Origin: Gammaproteobacteria bacterium
Lineage (GTDB): Bacteria; Pseudomonadota; Gammaproteobacteria; DSM-19610
Assembly (NCBI GenBank): GCA_030618475.1
Contig: JAUXDG010000121.1
Span: 1 to 7,831, forward strand
Reading direction: 5' to 3'
Length of the DNA: 7,831 nucleotides
Shown: piece after piece, positions 1 to 5,923 of the stretch
Layout: the number at the start of each line of letters is the position of its first letter
Position numbering within the stretch: the first letter of the stretch is position 1
Translations under genes and position numbers: made by a program
The notes under the pieces: generated by a model
What the model saw: the letters and a program-made list of their open reading frames with translations, nothing else
Databases searched by the model: none
What the model was told of the DNA's origin: nothing

Positions 1-480
1 ATCAGCTGCCTCTATCGAACAGTATCGTTTGAGTGATTGATGGATGAGTCGCCGCAAGATTGGCAAATCTATCTCGTATTCGCCGCTTTCCTGCACAGCC
101 TGCTGTACCCTTCGCGCAACTTCGTGTGCGGACTCTCTATCAACAACACAGGCCTCCAACGAGCGGGTTAAAATGCCGACCGAAAACGGGCTGCGACGCT
201 TCTGACTACAGACAATGACTTTCTGCTCTCGTACCGGGCTGGTCTCATAATTCAGCCGGACCGCCCTATCGAAGCGCTTTTCAAGCTGCAGCGCCACGCG
301 AGCTTTAAGCTCTGTGGTCGTGACCTCTTCACTGTTTTCCAGCTCCTCTCTTACAGCCTGAGCAGTAGCATAGGCATCCCGAAACGATAGCCCTGCCGAG
401 AGCAGCGACTGCACCAGGATGCCGCGCAGAAAGGGCACTCTATCTCCTTCCGGTGCCTTGATGACCACTATTTTTGCCAC
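1..480 (-). CDS. 2-phosphoglycerate kinase-like protein, tandem ATP-cone N-terminus (partial)
   Basis: This is the first 160 codons of a minus-strand gene that leaves the window at base 1 with no stop in frame. The fragment holds two similar modules. Residues about 12-77 contain VPFLRGILVQSLLSAGLS, and residues about 97-155 contain SPFSVGILTRSLEAC. Both resemble the ATP-cone motif, and the second closely matches the N-terminus of archaeal 2-phosphoglycerate kinases, where PFSKGILARSL precedes a P-loop kinase domain. That kinase domain would lie just beyond the edge. In archaea the enzyme makes 2,3-diphosphoglycerate, the precursor of cyclic 2,3-diphosphoglycerate; a bacterial role is inference. 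The start is the GTG at 478-480, because an in-frame TAA lies five codons upstream and no ATG fits; a weak GGA sits 6 nt before it. The start overlaps the end of a truncated upstream frame. ATP-cone regulators such as NrdR are an alternative, but the doubled module and motif favour the kinase. Confidence 0.72.
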   Translation of the reverse strand, partial: MAKIVVIKAPEGDRVPFLRGILVQSLLSAGLSFRDAYATAQAVREELENSEEVTTTELKARVALQLEKRFDRAVRLNYETSPVREQKVIVCSQKRRSPFSVGILTRSLEACVVDRESAHEVARRVQQAVQESGEYEIDLPILRRLIHQSLKRYCSIEAAD

Positions 481-602
481 AGCAGATCCGTTTTATCCCT
501 GCCAGTAAATTCTGCAAGCCTGCTCAAAACCCATTGCAGTGTACCTCCAGTTAGCCAGGCATAGAACCATGCACCTGGAAATCTGTCAGAGTTGGGCGGA
601 TT
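468..602 (-). pseudogene. C-terminal remnant of an unidentified gene, overlapping the next start
   Basis: An open frame of 44 codons ends in TAG at 468-470, 13 nt inside the kinase-like gene, the overlap expected of two translationally coupled genes. The residues look protein-like, rich in Trp and Leu and ending in a basic segment (FPGAWFYAWLTGG, then TGRDKTDLLWQK). There is no ATG, GTG or TTG start at its 5' end, and a TAA at 603-605 closes the frame, so only the 3' end of a former gene appears to remain. Insertion-sequence debris begins about 50 bases further on, a plausible cause of the truncation. I do not recognise the family. The alternative is chance openness of a 135-nt frame; the coupled stop and start argue mildly against that. 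Confidence 0.4.
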
Positions 603-651
603 TTACTCATACCAGAGATTCGGTATTGTGTTGCGTTGGTCTTGGGGATAG

Positions 652-772
652 TGGACTAATAAATCCTGACACCCTGTTAAGGATGTAAAAAGTGATAAGC
701 AGGTGAACGATGACAACAGAAACGCGAAAGAGACGCAACTACAGGAAAGACTTCAAGCGGGGTGCTGTATAG
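652..772 (+). mobile_element. IS3-type insertion sequence remnant (left end and stopped OrfA start)
   Basis: Starting from TGGACTAATAAATCCTGACA at 652, a short leader runs to an ATG at 710-712 preceded by AGGTGA. The reading frame gives MTTETRKRRNYRKDFKRGAV and then TAG at 770-772. The basic start with a Y-x-K-x-F-K-x-x-A-V pattern is typical of the OrfA helix-turn-helix protein of IS3-family elements (such as KRRNYSKEFKREAV). No continuation of OrfA, no OrfB and no matching right end appear in the following 280 bases, so this is a decayed fragment. The family call rests on a 20-residue motif recalled from memory. The exact left boundary is inferred from where the IS-like leader begins. Confidence 0.45.
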
Positions 773-1050
773 CTTTGCTCACGGTTTAAAGCCAGTACCG
801 GTAATATAAGACATGACATCGATTTCTCTTTCCACTTGAATAAGCAGGTAGCAAGAGCCATGCCGGTTAGCGGGATTTCGAATTACTTTGCTTGTTTTTC
901 AGCGTGTTGCAGGCCTGAACCGTGACGCCTTGACTAAAGACAGCAGCGGCCTTTGTCTCAGATCAACGACGCTCAATTACGACTTAATGCTATGACATTA
1001 ATTTTATGAGCAATAACGGCGTCGCTATTCAGGTACAGAGAGCTGCTGAT
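773..1050. other. Intergenic stretch with no recognisable gene
   Basis: No convincing coding frame, tRNA or array is visible between the IS remnant and the 3' end of yceH. After the OrfA stop the same frame stays open to a TGA near 922, but its residues show no transposase character. A weak 7-bp stem (AATAACG pairing with CGCTATT through one wobble, about 1013-1030) lies just past the yceH stop without a T-run, so it is at best a poor terminator. Confidence 0.5.
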
Positions 1051-1728
1051 TTACCCGGCTGCCGCTCTGGACTCAAGCTGGCCAAGCCTGTCCTCGAGTC
1101 GTTTTACTTCCTGACGCAACTCGCTGACAAGCTGCTCCAGTTGATCGAAGCGCTCATTGTCCGGCCCGGAAGGCTGCAACAGGGCACCCGTGTGCTGCGA
1201 ACTATCCGCTATCTGCACCTCACCGCTGAACAGATGCGCATAGCGCACCTCCCTTTTGCCCGCTTCGTGAGCCAATCTGACAACAAAAGGCCCGTCATCG
1301 CGTTCCATCAGTTGCACGAGTGCAGACTCAACCTCGTACACATCACTGAATTTGCACAGACGGTTGGTTCGGGTACGCAATTCGCCGGGTGTCTGTGGAC
1401 CACGGAGCAGCAGCACACAAATAATACCCAGTTCCTGTTGTGAAAATTTCAGGTTGCCGAATTCGCTATTGCAGAAGCGGTGCTGGTACTTCAGAACACG
1501 ACTGCCAAAGCCTGACTTATCGAGCACCAGTCGCTTTTTGATAAGCTCATCGAGTGTTTGTTGGACAGTGGCCTCATCCAGCGCCAGCACCGGCTCGCGG
1601 TTGCTTTTCTGGTTACACGCATTGGTGAGAGCATTCAATGACAGTGGGTACTGATCAGGCGTGGTGATTTCCTTTTCAATCAAACAGGCAATAGCACGCG
1701 CTTCGTGAAGCGTGAGGGTCATATCCAC
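1051..1728 (-). CDS. yceH: YceH family protein (DUF480 / UPF0502)
   Basis: This 225-residue protein is near the usual family length (about 215 in E. coli) and carries the diagnostic blocks in order: EKEITTPDQYPLSLNAL and ACNQKSNREPV (19-47), YQHRFCNSEFG (81-91), LLLRGPQTPGELR (107-118) and VVRLAHEAGKREVRYAHLF (149-167). The family folds as tandem winged-helix domains in the cytoplasm; its biochemical role is not settled. A charged heptad-like tail (about 191-219) looks like a coiled coil, as in E. coli YceH. The start is GTG at 1726-1728, chosen because AGGAGGAGG at 1735-1743 ends 6 nt before it; the ATG two codons later would be 12 nt away. The SYLF gene upstream ends in a terminator, so yceH probably needs its own promoter, yet only the palindromic element lies between them. 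Identification is firm; function is unknown. Confidence 0.95.
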   Translation of the reverse strand: MDMTLTLHEARAIACLIEKEITTPDQYPLSLNALTNACNQKSNREPVLALDEATVQQTLDELIKKRLVLDKSGFGSRVLKYQHRFCNSEFGNLKFSQQELGIICVLLLRGPQTPGELRTRTNRLCKFSDVYEVESALVQLMERDDGPFVVRLAHEAGKREVRYAHLFSGEVQIADSSQHTGALLQPSGPDNERFDQLEQLVSELRQEVKRLEDRLGQLESRAAAG

Positions 1729-1734
1729 AGCTAG

Positions 1735-1743
1735 CCTCCTCCT
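1735..1743 (-). promoter_or_regulatory. Ribosome binding site deciding the GTG start of yceH
   Basis: The minus strand reads AGGAGGAGG followed by CTAGCT and GTG. This is a near-perfect anti-16S match at 6 nt spacing and supports GTG over the ATG two codons downstream. The palindromic element ends only 4 bases further upstream. Confidence 0.7.
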
Positions 1744-1747
1744 GTAT

Positions 1748-1888
1748 TACTAAGGCGAGGCGTGCGTAAGTTAACCGACATGAGCTTTCGGGACCGTCGG
1801 CCGCATGGACGCGGCCGTCGAGCGTACAGGGATGTATTCACAGCGTGTTCCGAAAGCTTATGGCGGTTAACTTACGCACGCCTTAGTA
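1748..1888. repeat. 141-bp MITE-like palindromic element bounded by TA
   Basis: The two ends are long inverted repeats. The left arm (1748-1793) matches the reverse complement of the right arm (1848-1888) with three mismatches over about 40 positions, plus one 5-nt insertion. Both arms read TACTAAGGCG from the outside, followed by TGCGTAAGTTAACCG and AGCTTTCGG. The left arm has AGGCG twice in tandem (1753-1762), explaining the insertion as a slippage duplication. The element begins and ends with TA, as expected if a TA target was duplicated, the habit of IS630/Tc1-type elements. The 54-bp core holds a second hairpin, CGGCCGC-ATGGAC-GCGGCCG (1798-1817), and no transposase. A non-autonomous element mobilised in trans is the best reading; a large regulatory hairpin is the alternative. 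Confidence 0.7.
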
Positions 1889-1915
1889 AAACGGGGTCGG
1901 CCACCAGCCGACCCC
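1888..1915 (-). terminator. Rho-independent terminator after the SYLF gene
   Basis: On the minus strand, just past the SYLF stop codon, an 8-bp perfect GC-rich stem (GGGGTCGG with CCGACCCC, 1893-1900 and 1908-1915) closes a 7-nt loop and is followed by GTTTT (1892-1888). The T-run is short but the stem is strong. In the plus direction the stem is followed by ACACTTTTATTT, so some bidirectional activity is possible. Confidence 0.75.
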
Positions 1916-1921
1916 ACACTT

Positions 1922-2479
1922 TTATTTATCGAGCTTGGTGATTTTCGAACCCTCGATGGAGATACCGGCCATCAACCCCTTGTTGCTGAATACAAAACCC
2001 ACAATCGGATCCTTGAAGTTCTGCGTATTGATATCTTCGCCGGCACCCCACTTGGCAATGGCGACCGAGCCGTCGACACCGGCTTCCCAGCCCTTGCTTT
2101 CACGGAATTTCTTCATGGCATCATCCTCCAGAAATACCATGACGATCGCATACTGCTGGGCGCCGATCTGCAAGCCGAAGGAAGCACTGGCAATATTGTA
2201 GTAATCCTCTGTTTTGCCGCCGATGCGCAGTGCGCCCTGACCGTATTCACCACCTACGATCAGGCCGGCTTTGGTGATTTTCGGAAAAACCAGGTAGCCC
2301 TTGGCTTTGTCGAGAAACTCGGGCCCACCGGTAACATCTTTTTTGAATTCCTCGATAGCGGCATCGGCCGCGATATCGATTTCCGTTGGGGAGGCTGCCG
2401 CGGCGTTTCCGGCAAAGCCAGCGGCGCCCAGGAAGGCCATGAAAACAACGGGGAAAAGCAAGCGAAATTTAATATTCAA
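1922..2479 (-). CDS. Exported lipid-binding SYLF-domain protein (YSC84/DUF500 family)
   Basis: This 185-residue protein begins with a signal peptide: basic MNIKFR, a hydrophobic stretch (7-22) and an AAAA/SP cleavage region near residue 30. The rest is a SYLF domain, recognised by GYLVFPKITKAGLIVGGEYG (61-80), the NIASASFGLQIGAQQYAIV block (95-113) and the closing GFVFSNKGLMAGISIEGSK (161-179). The eukaryotic family binds phosphoinositides; bacterial members are secreted or periplasmic proteins without a settled function. The start is TTG at 2477-2479, supported by AAGGAG (2487-2492) ending 7 nt upstream; the next in-frame ATG (residue 14) would destroy the signal peptide. The gene lies 76 nt downstream of the phosphorylase and ends at a terminator. 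GCTATAAAAT in the gap (2521-2530, minus strand) may be a -10, without a clear -35. Confidence 0.9.
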   Translation of the reverse strand: MNIKFRLLFPVVFMAFLGAAGFAGNAAAASPTEIDIAADAAIEEFKKDVTGGPEFLDKAKGYLVFPKITKAGLIVGGEYGQGALRIGGKTEDYYNIASASFGLQIGAQQYAIVMVFLEDDAMKKFRESKGWEAGVDGSVAIAKWGAGEDINTQNFKDPIVGFVFSNKGLMAGISIEGSKITKLDK

Positions 2480-2486
2480 TGGGGGT

Positions 2487-2492
2487 CTCCTT
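2487..2492 (-). promoter_or_regulatory. Ribosome binding site deciding the TTG start of the SYLF gene
   Basis: The minus strand reads AAGGAG, then ACCCCCA, then TTG. The strong Shine-Dalgarno match at 7 nt spacing, with no in-frame ATG before residue 14, supports the rare TTG initiation codon and keeps the signal peptide intact. Confidence 0.65.
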
Positions 2493-2555
2493 AGTCATTG
2501 TCGGATTTGTTGGCGAAGGCATTTTATAGCCAAAGACCACTGGGCGCCACCGGTG

Positions 2556-5156
2556 CTACAACCAGAGCATGCGGCCGCATTCCAGAGGATGACTCAATAA
2601 GCGATGATAAGGATAGAGTCGAATCTTGAAATGCTCCAGGCCGCCCGCTGAGCACAATTCCTTCGCCTCGAACAGCTTGCAGTGATATGACGCTTTTCCA
2701 TCGGTGGCGGATGCCAGCAGAACAAAGGGGATGCTCCGAGTCGCACGGAATTCACCGGACCCGGTTTCGTCCCCCAGCACACATTCGACGACTATATCAT
2801 CCGACTCCAGGCCATTGAGCTCAACGTCGACATCGATCAACAGTGGTTCACCCGACTGAATCTCGGTCGCCACCGGCCTGGCCAGCTGCACCCGGACACC
2901 ATACCAGTCCTGGGCAACTTTATTTTTCCAGCGTGCAAGTTCCCTGGCACCGCTACACTGGTCCTCACGCAGCTGCCGCCCCGCCCTGCCGGCCGGTGCA
3001 TACAGATCCCGCAGATAATCCATCGCCATGCGTACGGTATTGAAATTGGGCAGCACCGTTTTCATCGAAGCCTTGGACCTCGCCACCCAATCCTCGGGCT
3101 CTCCATCGGCGTTGCGCGTGTAGTAAGAGGGAATCACCTGGTACTCAAGAGTATTCAGCAACTCTTCCGCTTCCTGGCGTTCCCGGGCCTCTGGCGCGAG
3201 TTCCACATAGGGGGTGAGCCCCCAGCCGTTTTCCCCGTTCCAGGCCTCTGCCCACCAGCCATCCAGGACGCTGAGATTGATCACACCATTGATCGCCGCT
3301 TTCATCCCTGACGTACCACACGCCTCCATGGGATACTCCGGATTGTTCAACCAGACATCCACACCCGGCAACAATTCGCGCGTCATGGACAGGTTGTAGT
3401 TTTCGAGCAGGATCACCTTGCCCTGGAACTCGGGGCGCAGACTGATATCGAACACCTGCTTGAGCAACTGCTGCCCGGGCTGGTCGTTGGGGTGCGCCTT
3501 GCCGGCAAACACAAACAGCAGCGGATGCTCAGGATCATTGACCAGACGCGCCAGACGTTCCAGGTCCCGGAACACCAGGGTTGCGCGCTTGTAGGTTGCA
3601 AAACGGCGCGCAAAGCCAATCACCAGCGTGTTTTTATGACGACTGCTGAGGTTGGCTGTCAGCCGATCGGCGATGGATCGGGTTGCAGGACAGCGCTCGT
3701 ACTGCATCAGTGCCCGGCGTCTGACGTCCTCCAGCATTGAAGCCTTGAGCAGTTGACGTACGCTCAGAAATGCGTGATCGGGAATACAGTCGATAAACTC
3801 CTGCCAGAAGACCGGATCGGCCAGCTTGGCCCGCCAGCCACCGCCCATGTACATTTCAAACAGCGCAACCCAGGGTGCGGCCAGGTAGGTTTCGATATCC
3901 GCCCCGTTGGTGACGTATCCCATCGGGTTTTCTGCTGCCGGCACTTCGGGCCAGATGTAGGAAGACATGTCTGAGGCGACATCCCCGTGAATCCGGCTGA
4001 CACCATTACGGAAACGCGAACCCCACAGGGCCAGGCTGGTCATCGAGAAGCTGTTTGGCCTATCAGGAACGGCGCCTAATTCATACAGCCGCGACGGCGG
4101 AATACCGAGTTCGGCAATCAGCCCGCCAAAGGCATTCTGAATATCATCATTCTGGAAAACATCGTGTCCCGCGGCGACCGGTGTATGGGTGGTAAACGCG
4201 GTACTCGAGGCGACCAGCTCGAGGGCGGTTTCAAAATCCATGTCCCGCTGTATCCACTCACGACAGCGCTCCAGTATGAGAAACGCCGCGTGCCCTTCGT
4301 TGATATGCCAGACCGAGGGCTTTAATCCAAGAGCACGCAACGCCCGTACACCACCGATACCCAGTACGATTTCCTGCTGCAGACGCATATGACCATCACC
4401 GCCGTAAAGTTGTGCGGTGATCAGGCGGTCCTGGGGGGTGTTCACGGGCAGATCGCTGTCGAGCAGATAAAGCTTAATCTTACCCACCTTGGCTTGCCAG
4501 ACCCGCAACTCGAGCAGCCGGCCGGGCAAATCGACGTAGACGTGAATCTCGGCACCCTTGTCATCCAGTGCGGGAAGCACGGGAAGGTCACAGGGGTTGG
4601 TATTCGGGTAGACCGCGACCTGCGTGCCGTTACAGTCGATATGCTGGGTAAAGTAGCCCTGCCGGTAGAGCAGTCCCAGCCCTACAAACGGAACCCACAG
4701 ATTACTCATTGCCTTGCAGTAATCCGCGGCAAGTATACCCAGGCCACCGGCATAAATCGGCATGCTTTCGTGGAATCCGAATTCCAGGGAGAAATAGGCG
4801 ACCAGGCCCGTATCCCGGTCCAGGTACTTATCGATCGAGGTGGTCGGCTTCTCCTCGTGGTAGGTATCGTATGCCGCCAGCACGTGACGATATTCAGCGA
4901 GCAGAATCGGATCCCTGACGGCCTCATTCAGCTTGTGCTGACGCACCCGCCGCAGGAAAACCCTTGGATTGTGCCAACAGGCGTTCCAGCATTCTTCATC
5001 CAGATGCCGGAACAAGCCCCGTACGCCCCGGTTCCAGCTGTAATACAGGTCGTTGGCAAGTTCTTCCAGGCGTTTGAAACGCTCCGGAAGAACAGGCTGT
5101 ATCTCGACGCTGAACCGGGAACCGGGAGCGCCGGCGTTTACGGGTTCTTTTGTCAC
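2556..5156 (-). CDS. glgP: Alpha-glucan phosphorylase (GT35, DUF3417-containing type)
   Basis: This cytoplasmic 866-residue enzyme should release alpha-D-glucose-1-phosphate from glycogen or maltodextrin using phosphate and pyridoxal phosphate. Residues about 15-120 form the DUF3417 domain (LANDLYYSWNRGVRGLFRHL at 33-52), which marks the alternative bacterial/archaeal phosphorylase group rather than E. coli GlgP/MalP. The catalytic part follows: YFSLEFGFHESMPIYAGGLG (121-140), WHINEGHAAF (283-292), the phosphate-site segment GFARRFATYKRA (514-525) and EACGTSGMKAAINGV (611-625), where K619 is the expected pyridoxal-phosphate lysine. A beta-rich C-terminal extension (about 740-866) is usual for the group. 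GTG at 5154-5156 is preceded by AGGAGGG at 9 nt. The gene lies 64 nt downstream of the membrane-protein gene, so co-transcription is possible. Residues 416-423 read VTNGADIE where I expect VTNGVHVP. Confidence 0.95.
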   Translation of the reverse strand: MTKEPVNAGAPGSRFSVEIQPVLPERFKRLEELANDLYYSWNRGVRGLFRHLDEECWNACWHNPRVFLRRVRQHKLNEAVRDPILLAEYRHVLAAYDTYHEEKPTTSIDKYLDRDTGLVAYFSLEFGFHESMPIYAGGLGILAADYCKAMSNLWVPFVGLGLLYRQGYFTQHIDCNGTQVAVYPNTNPCDLPVLPALDDKGAEIHVYVDLPGRLLELRVWQAKVGKIKLYLLDSDLPVNTPQDRLITAQLYGGDGHMRLQQEIVLGIGGVRALRALGLKPSVWHINEGHAAFLILERCREWIQRDMDFETALELVASSTAFTTHTPVAAGHDVFQNDDIQNAFGGLIAELGIPPSRLYELGAVPDRPNSFSMTSLALWGSRFRNGVSRIHGDVASDMSSYIWPEVPAAENPMGYVTNGADIETYLAAPWVALFEMYMGGGWRAKLADPVFWQEFIDCIPDHAFLSVRQLLKASMLEDVRRRALMQYERCPATRSIADRLTANLSSRHKNTLVIGFARRFATYKRATLVFRDLERLARLVNDPEHPLLFVFAGKAHPNDQPGQQLLKQVFDISLRPEFQGKVILLENYNLSMTRELLPGVDVWLNNPEYPMEACGTSGMKAAINGVINLSVLDGWWAEAWNGENGWGLTPYVELAPEARERQEAEELLNTLEYQVIPSYYTRNADGEPEDWVARSKASMKTVLPNFNTVRMAMDYLRDLYAPAGRAGRQLREDQCSGARELARWKNKVAQDWYGVRVQLARPVATEIQSGEPLLIDVDVELNGLESDDIVVECVLGDETGSGEFRATRSIPFVLLASATDGKASYHCKLFEAKELCSAGGLEHFKIRLYPYHRLLSHPLECGRMLWL

Positions 5157-5220
5157 CGCGCCGTACCCTCCTGGTGGTCCAGCAAAATGGCTTTATTCCG
5201 GCAGGCCCCGCCCGCAGGGA

Positions 5221-5529
5221 TCATGTCAGTGACATGTACAACCAGACCAGGCCGAAAGTCAATCCGATACCGATTAGACCCAGCAATACGGTACTGCCCT
5301 CGTTACGCCGCCAACCACGATATATCCAGTAACTCTGCAAGCCGGCGAAGCCCGCTGCAGCACCGGTGACTAAAATAGCGGTTTTATTGGGTATATCCAT
5401 CGGCAACAGGAAGATGAAGAAGAAAACGAACGCAACACCGAGCGGAGTCAGCGAAAAAATCCACCGTTCGACTTCCTTCTCGTGCCGGTTGGTCTTGATC
5501 AGTTGACTGAGTTTACTGGTAATTGCCAT
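5221..5529 (-). CDS. Small hypothetical protein with three transmembrane helices
   Basis: I do not recognise a family. The 102-residue protein has a short charged cytoplasmic-type N-terminus (KTNRHEKEVERW, 12-23) and three hydrophobic segments at about 24-43, 49-70 and 79-100. A basic RGWRRNEG turn (71-78) lies between the last two, so it should be an inner-membrane protein. An upstream in-frame ATG at 5571 would add 14 residues, but AAGGAG ending 8 nt before the ATG at 5527-5529 clearly favours the shorter form. A good sigma70-like promoter lies about 85-115 bases upstream. It is the first of the minus-strand genes, and its closeness to the phosphorylase (64 nt) permits a shared transcript, but nothing in the sequence ties it to glycogen metabolism. 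Confidence 0.75.
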   Translation of the reverse strand: MAITSKLSQLIKTNRHEKEVERWIFSLTPLGVAFVFFFIFLLPMDIPNKTAILVTGAAAGFAGLQSYWIYRGWRRNEGSTVLLGLIGIGLTFGLVWLYMSLT

Positions 5530-5614
5530 GAATATATCTCCTTGTCGCAGAAAAAATAATACTCTCGCCATGCTGGCGCTAATCGAATAACAAGCCTAAC
5601 CGCTCCAGCCGGTA

Positions 5615-5643
5615 AATATACTGACATGAGTCAATCACGGCAA
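5615..5643 (-). promoter_or_regulatory. Sigma70-type promoter for the membrane-protein gene
   Basis: The minus strand has TTGCCG (-35, 5638-5643), a spacer of exactly 17 nt and TATATT (-10, 5615-5620), matching consensus at 4 of 6 and 5 of 6 positions. Transcription would start near 5607, about 80 nt before the ATG. The spacer contains TGAC-TCAT-GTCA (5622-5633), a short inverted repeat placed where a repressor could act. Confidence 0.5.
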
Positions 5644-5705
5644 ACATCATCCTGGGATCACGCTTGTTAGTCTTGTGAATTTGTCATCACGGCGTCTCGG
5701 TGCTG

Positions 5706-5714
5706 TGCTATAAA
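5706..5714 (+). promoter_or_regulatory. Extended -10 promoter directed toward the rnfB-like gene
   Basis: TG-C-TATAAA matches the extended -10 pattern TGnTATAAT with one mismatch. There is no good -35 at 17 nt; TTGTCA (5681-5686) is 22 nt away. If used, it leaves a leader of about 200 nt before the GTG of the RnfB-like gene. Confidence 0.3.
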
Positions 5715-5856
5715 GTTCAGAGCGTCCCCACGAGGTCAATGCACCAACAGCAGGCGCTTTAGGCGAAGCGCGATGCGCAGGGAATAGCGCACCTTTTCCA
5801 AGGATAGGAACGCAGCAATGGCCTCGCAGGGAATGACCGCTTCCTGGCTCGATGAA

Positions 5857-5896
5857 GGGGTTACTGGCACAATAGCCACCCGGTGCGGGATTTTTT
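5857..5896 (+). terminator. Possible attenuator: overlapping stems and a T-run
   Basis: CCCG-GTG-CGGG (5879-5889) followed by A and six T (5891-5896) has terminator layout, though a 4-bp stem is weak. The same CCC could instead pair with GGG at 5857-5860 around the inner stem TGGC-ACAATA-GCCA (5865-5878), so the two folds exclude each other. It lies 27 nt before the RnfB-like start. This is a fold guessed by eye and could be chance. Confidence 0.22.
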
Positions 5897-5923
5897 CCAT
5901 GCAGTTATACAGGCGGTAATTCG

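Larger units (their letters stand above)
5530..5923. other. Divergent intergenic control region
   Basis: This 394-nt stretch separates the minus-strand genes from the plus-strand rnfB-like gene. It holds a minus-strand promoter (5615-5643), an extended -10 on the plus strand (5706-5714), a hairpin GCGCTT-TAGGCG-AAGCGC (5754-5771) and an attenuator-like pair of stems (5857-5896). A minus-strand frame (5736-5900 from its inner ATG, 54 residues) has codon-like composition but no Shine-Dalgarno sequence and no recognisable homology, so it is not called as a gene. Confidence 0.5.

Noticed and set aside
1006..1443. Plus-strand frame of 145 codons
   Set aside because: It is antisense to yceH, which matches its family along its full length.
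4389..5369. Long plus-strand frame of 326 codons
   Set aside because: It lies antisense to the phosphorylase, whose motifs and ribosome site are clear; its residues show no domain. It is a shadow of high-GC coding sequence.
5530..5571. Upstream ATG extending the small membrane protein by 14 residues
   Set aside because: The ATG at 5527-5529 has a strong AAGGAG at 8 nt; the extension would place that ribosome site inside the coding region.
5674..5690. CRP/FNR-like palindrome TGTGA...TCAC
   Set aside because: The half-sites are 8 nt apart rather than the 6 of CRP sites, and FNR bases are not matched.
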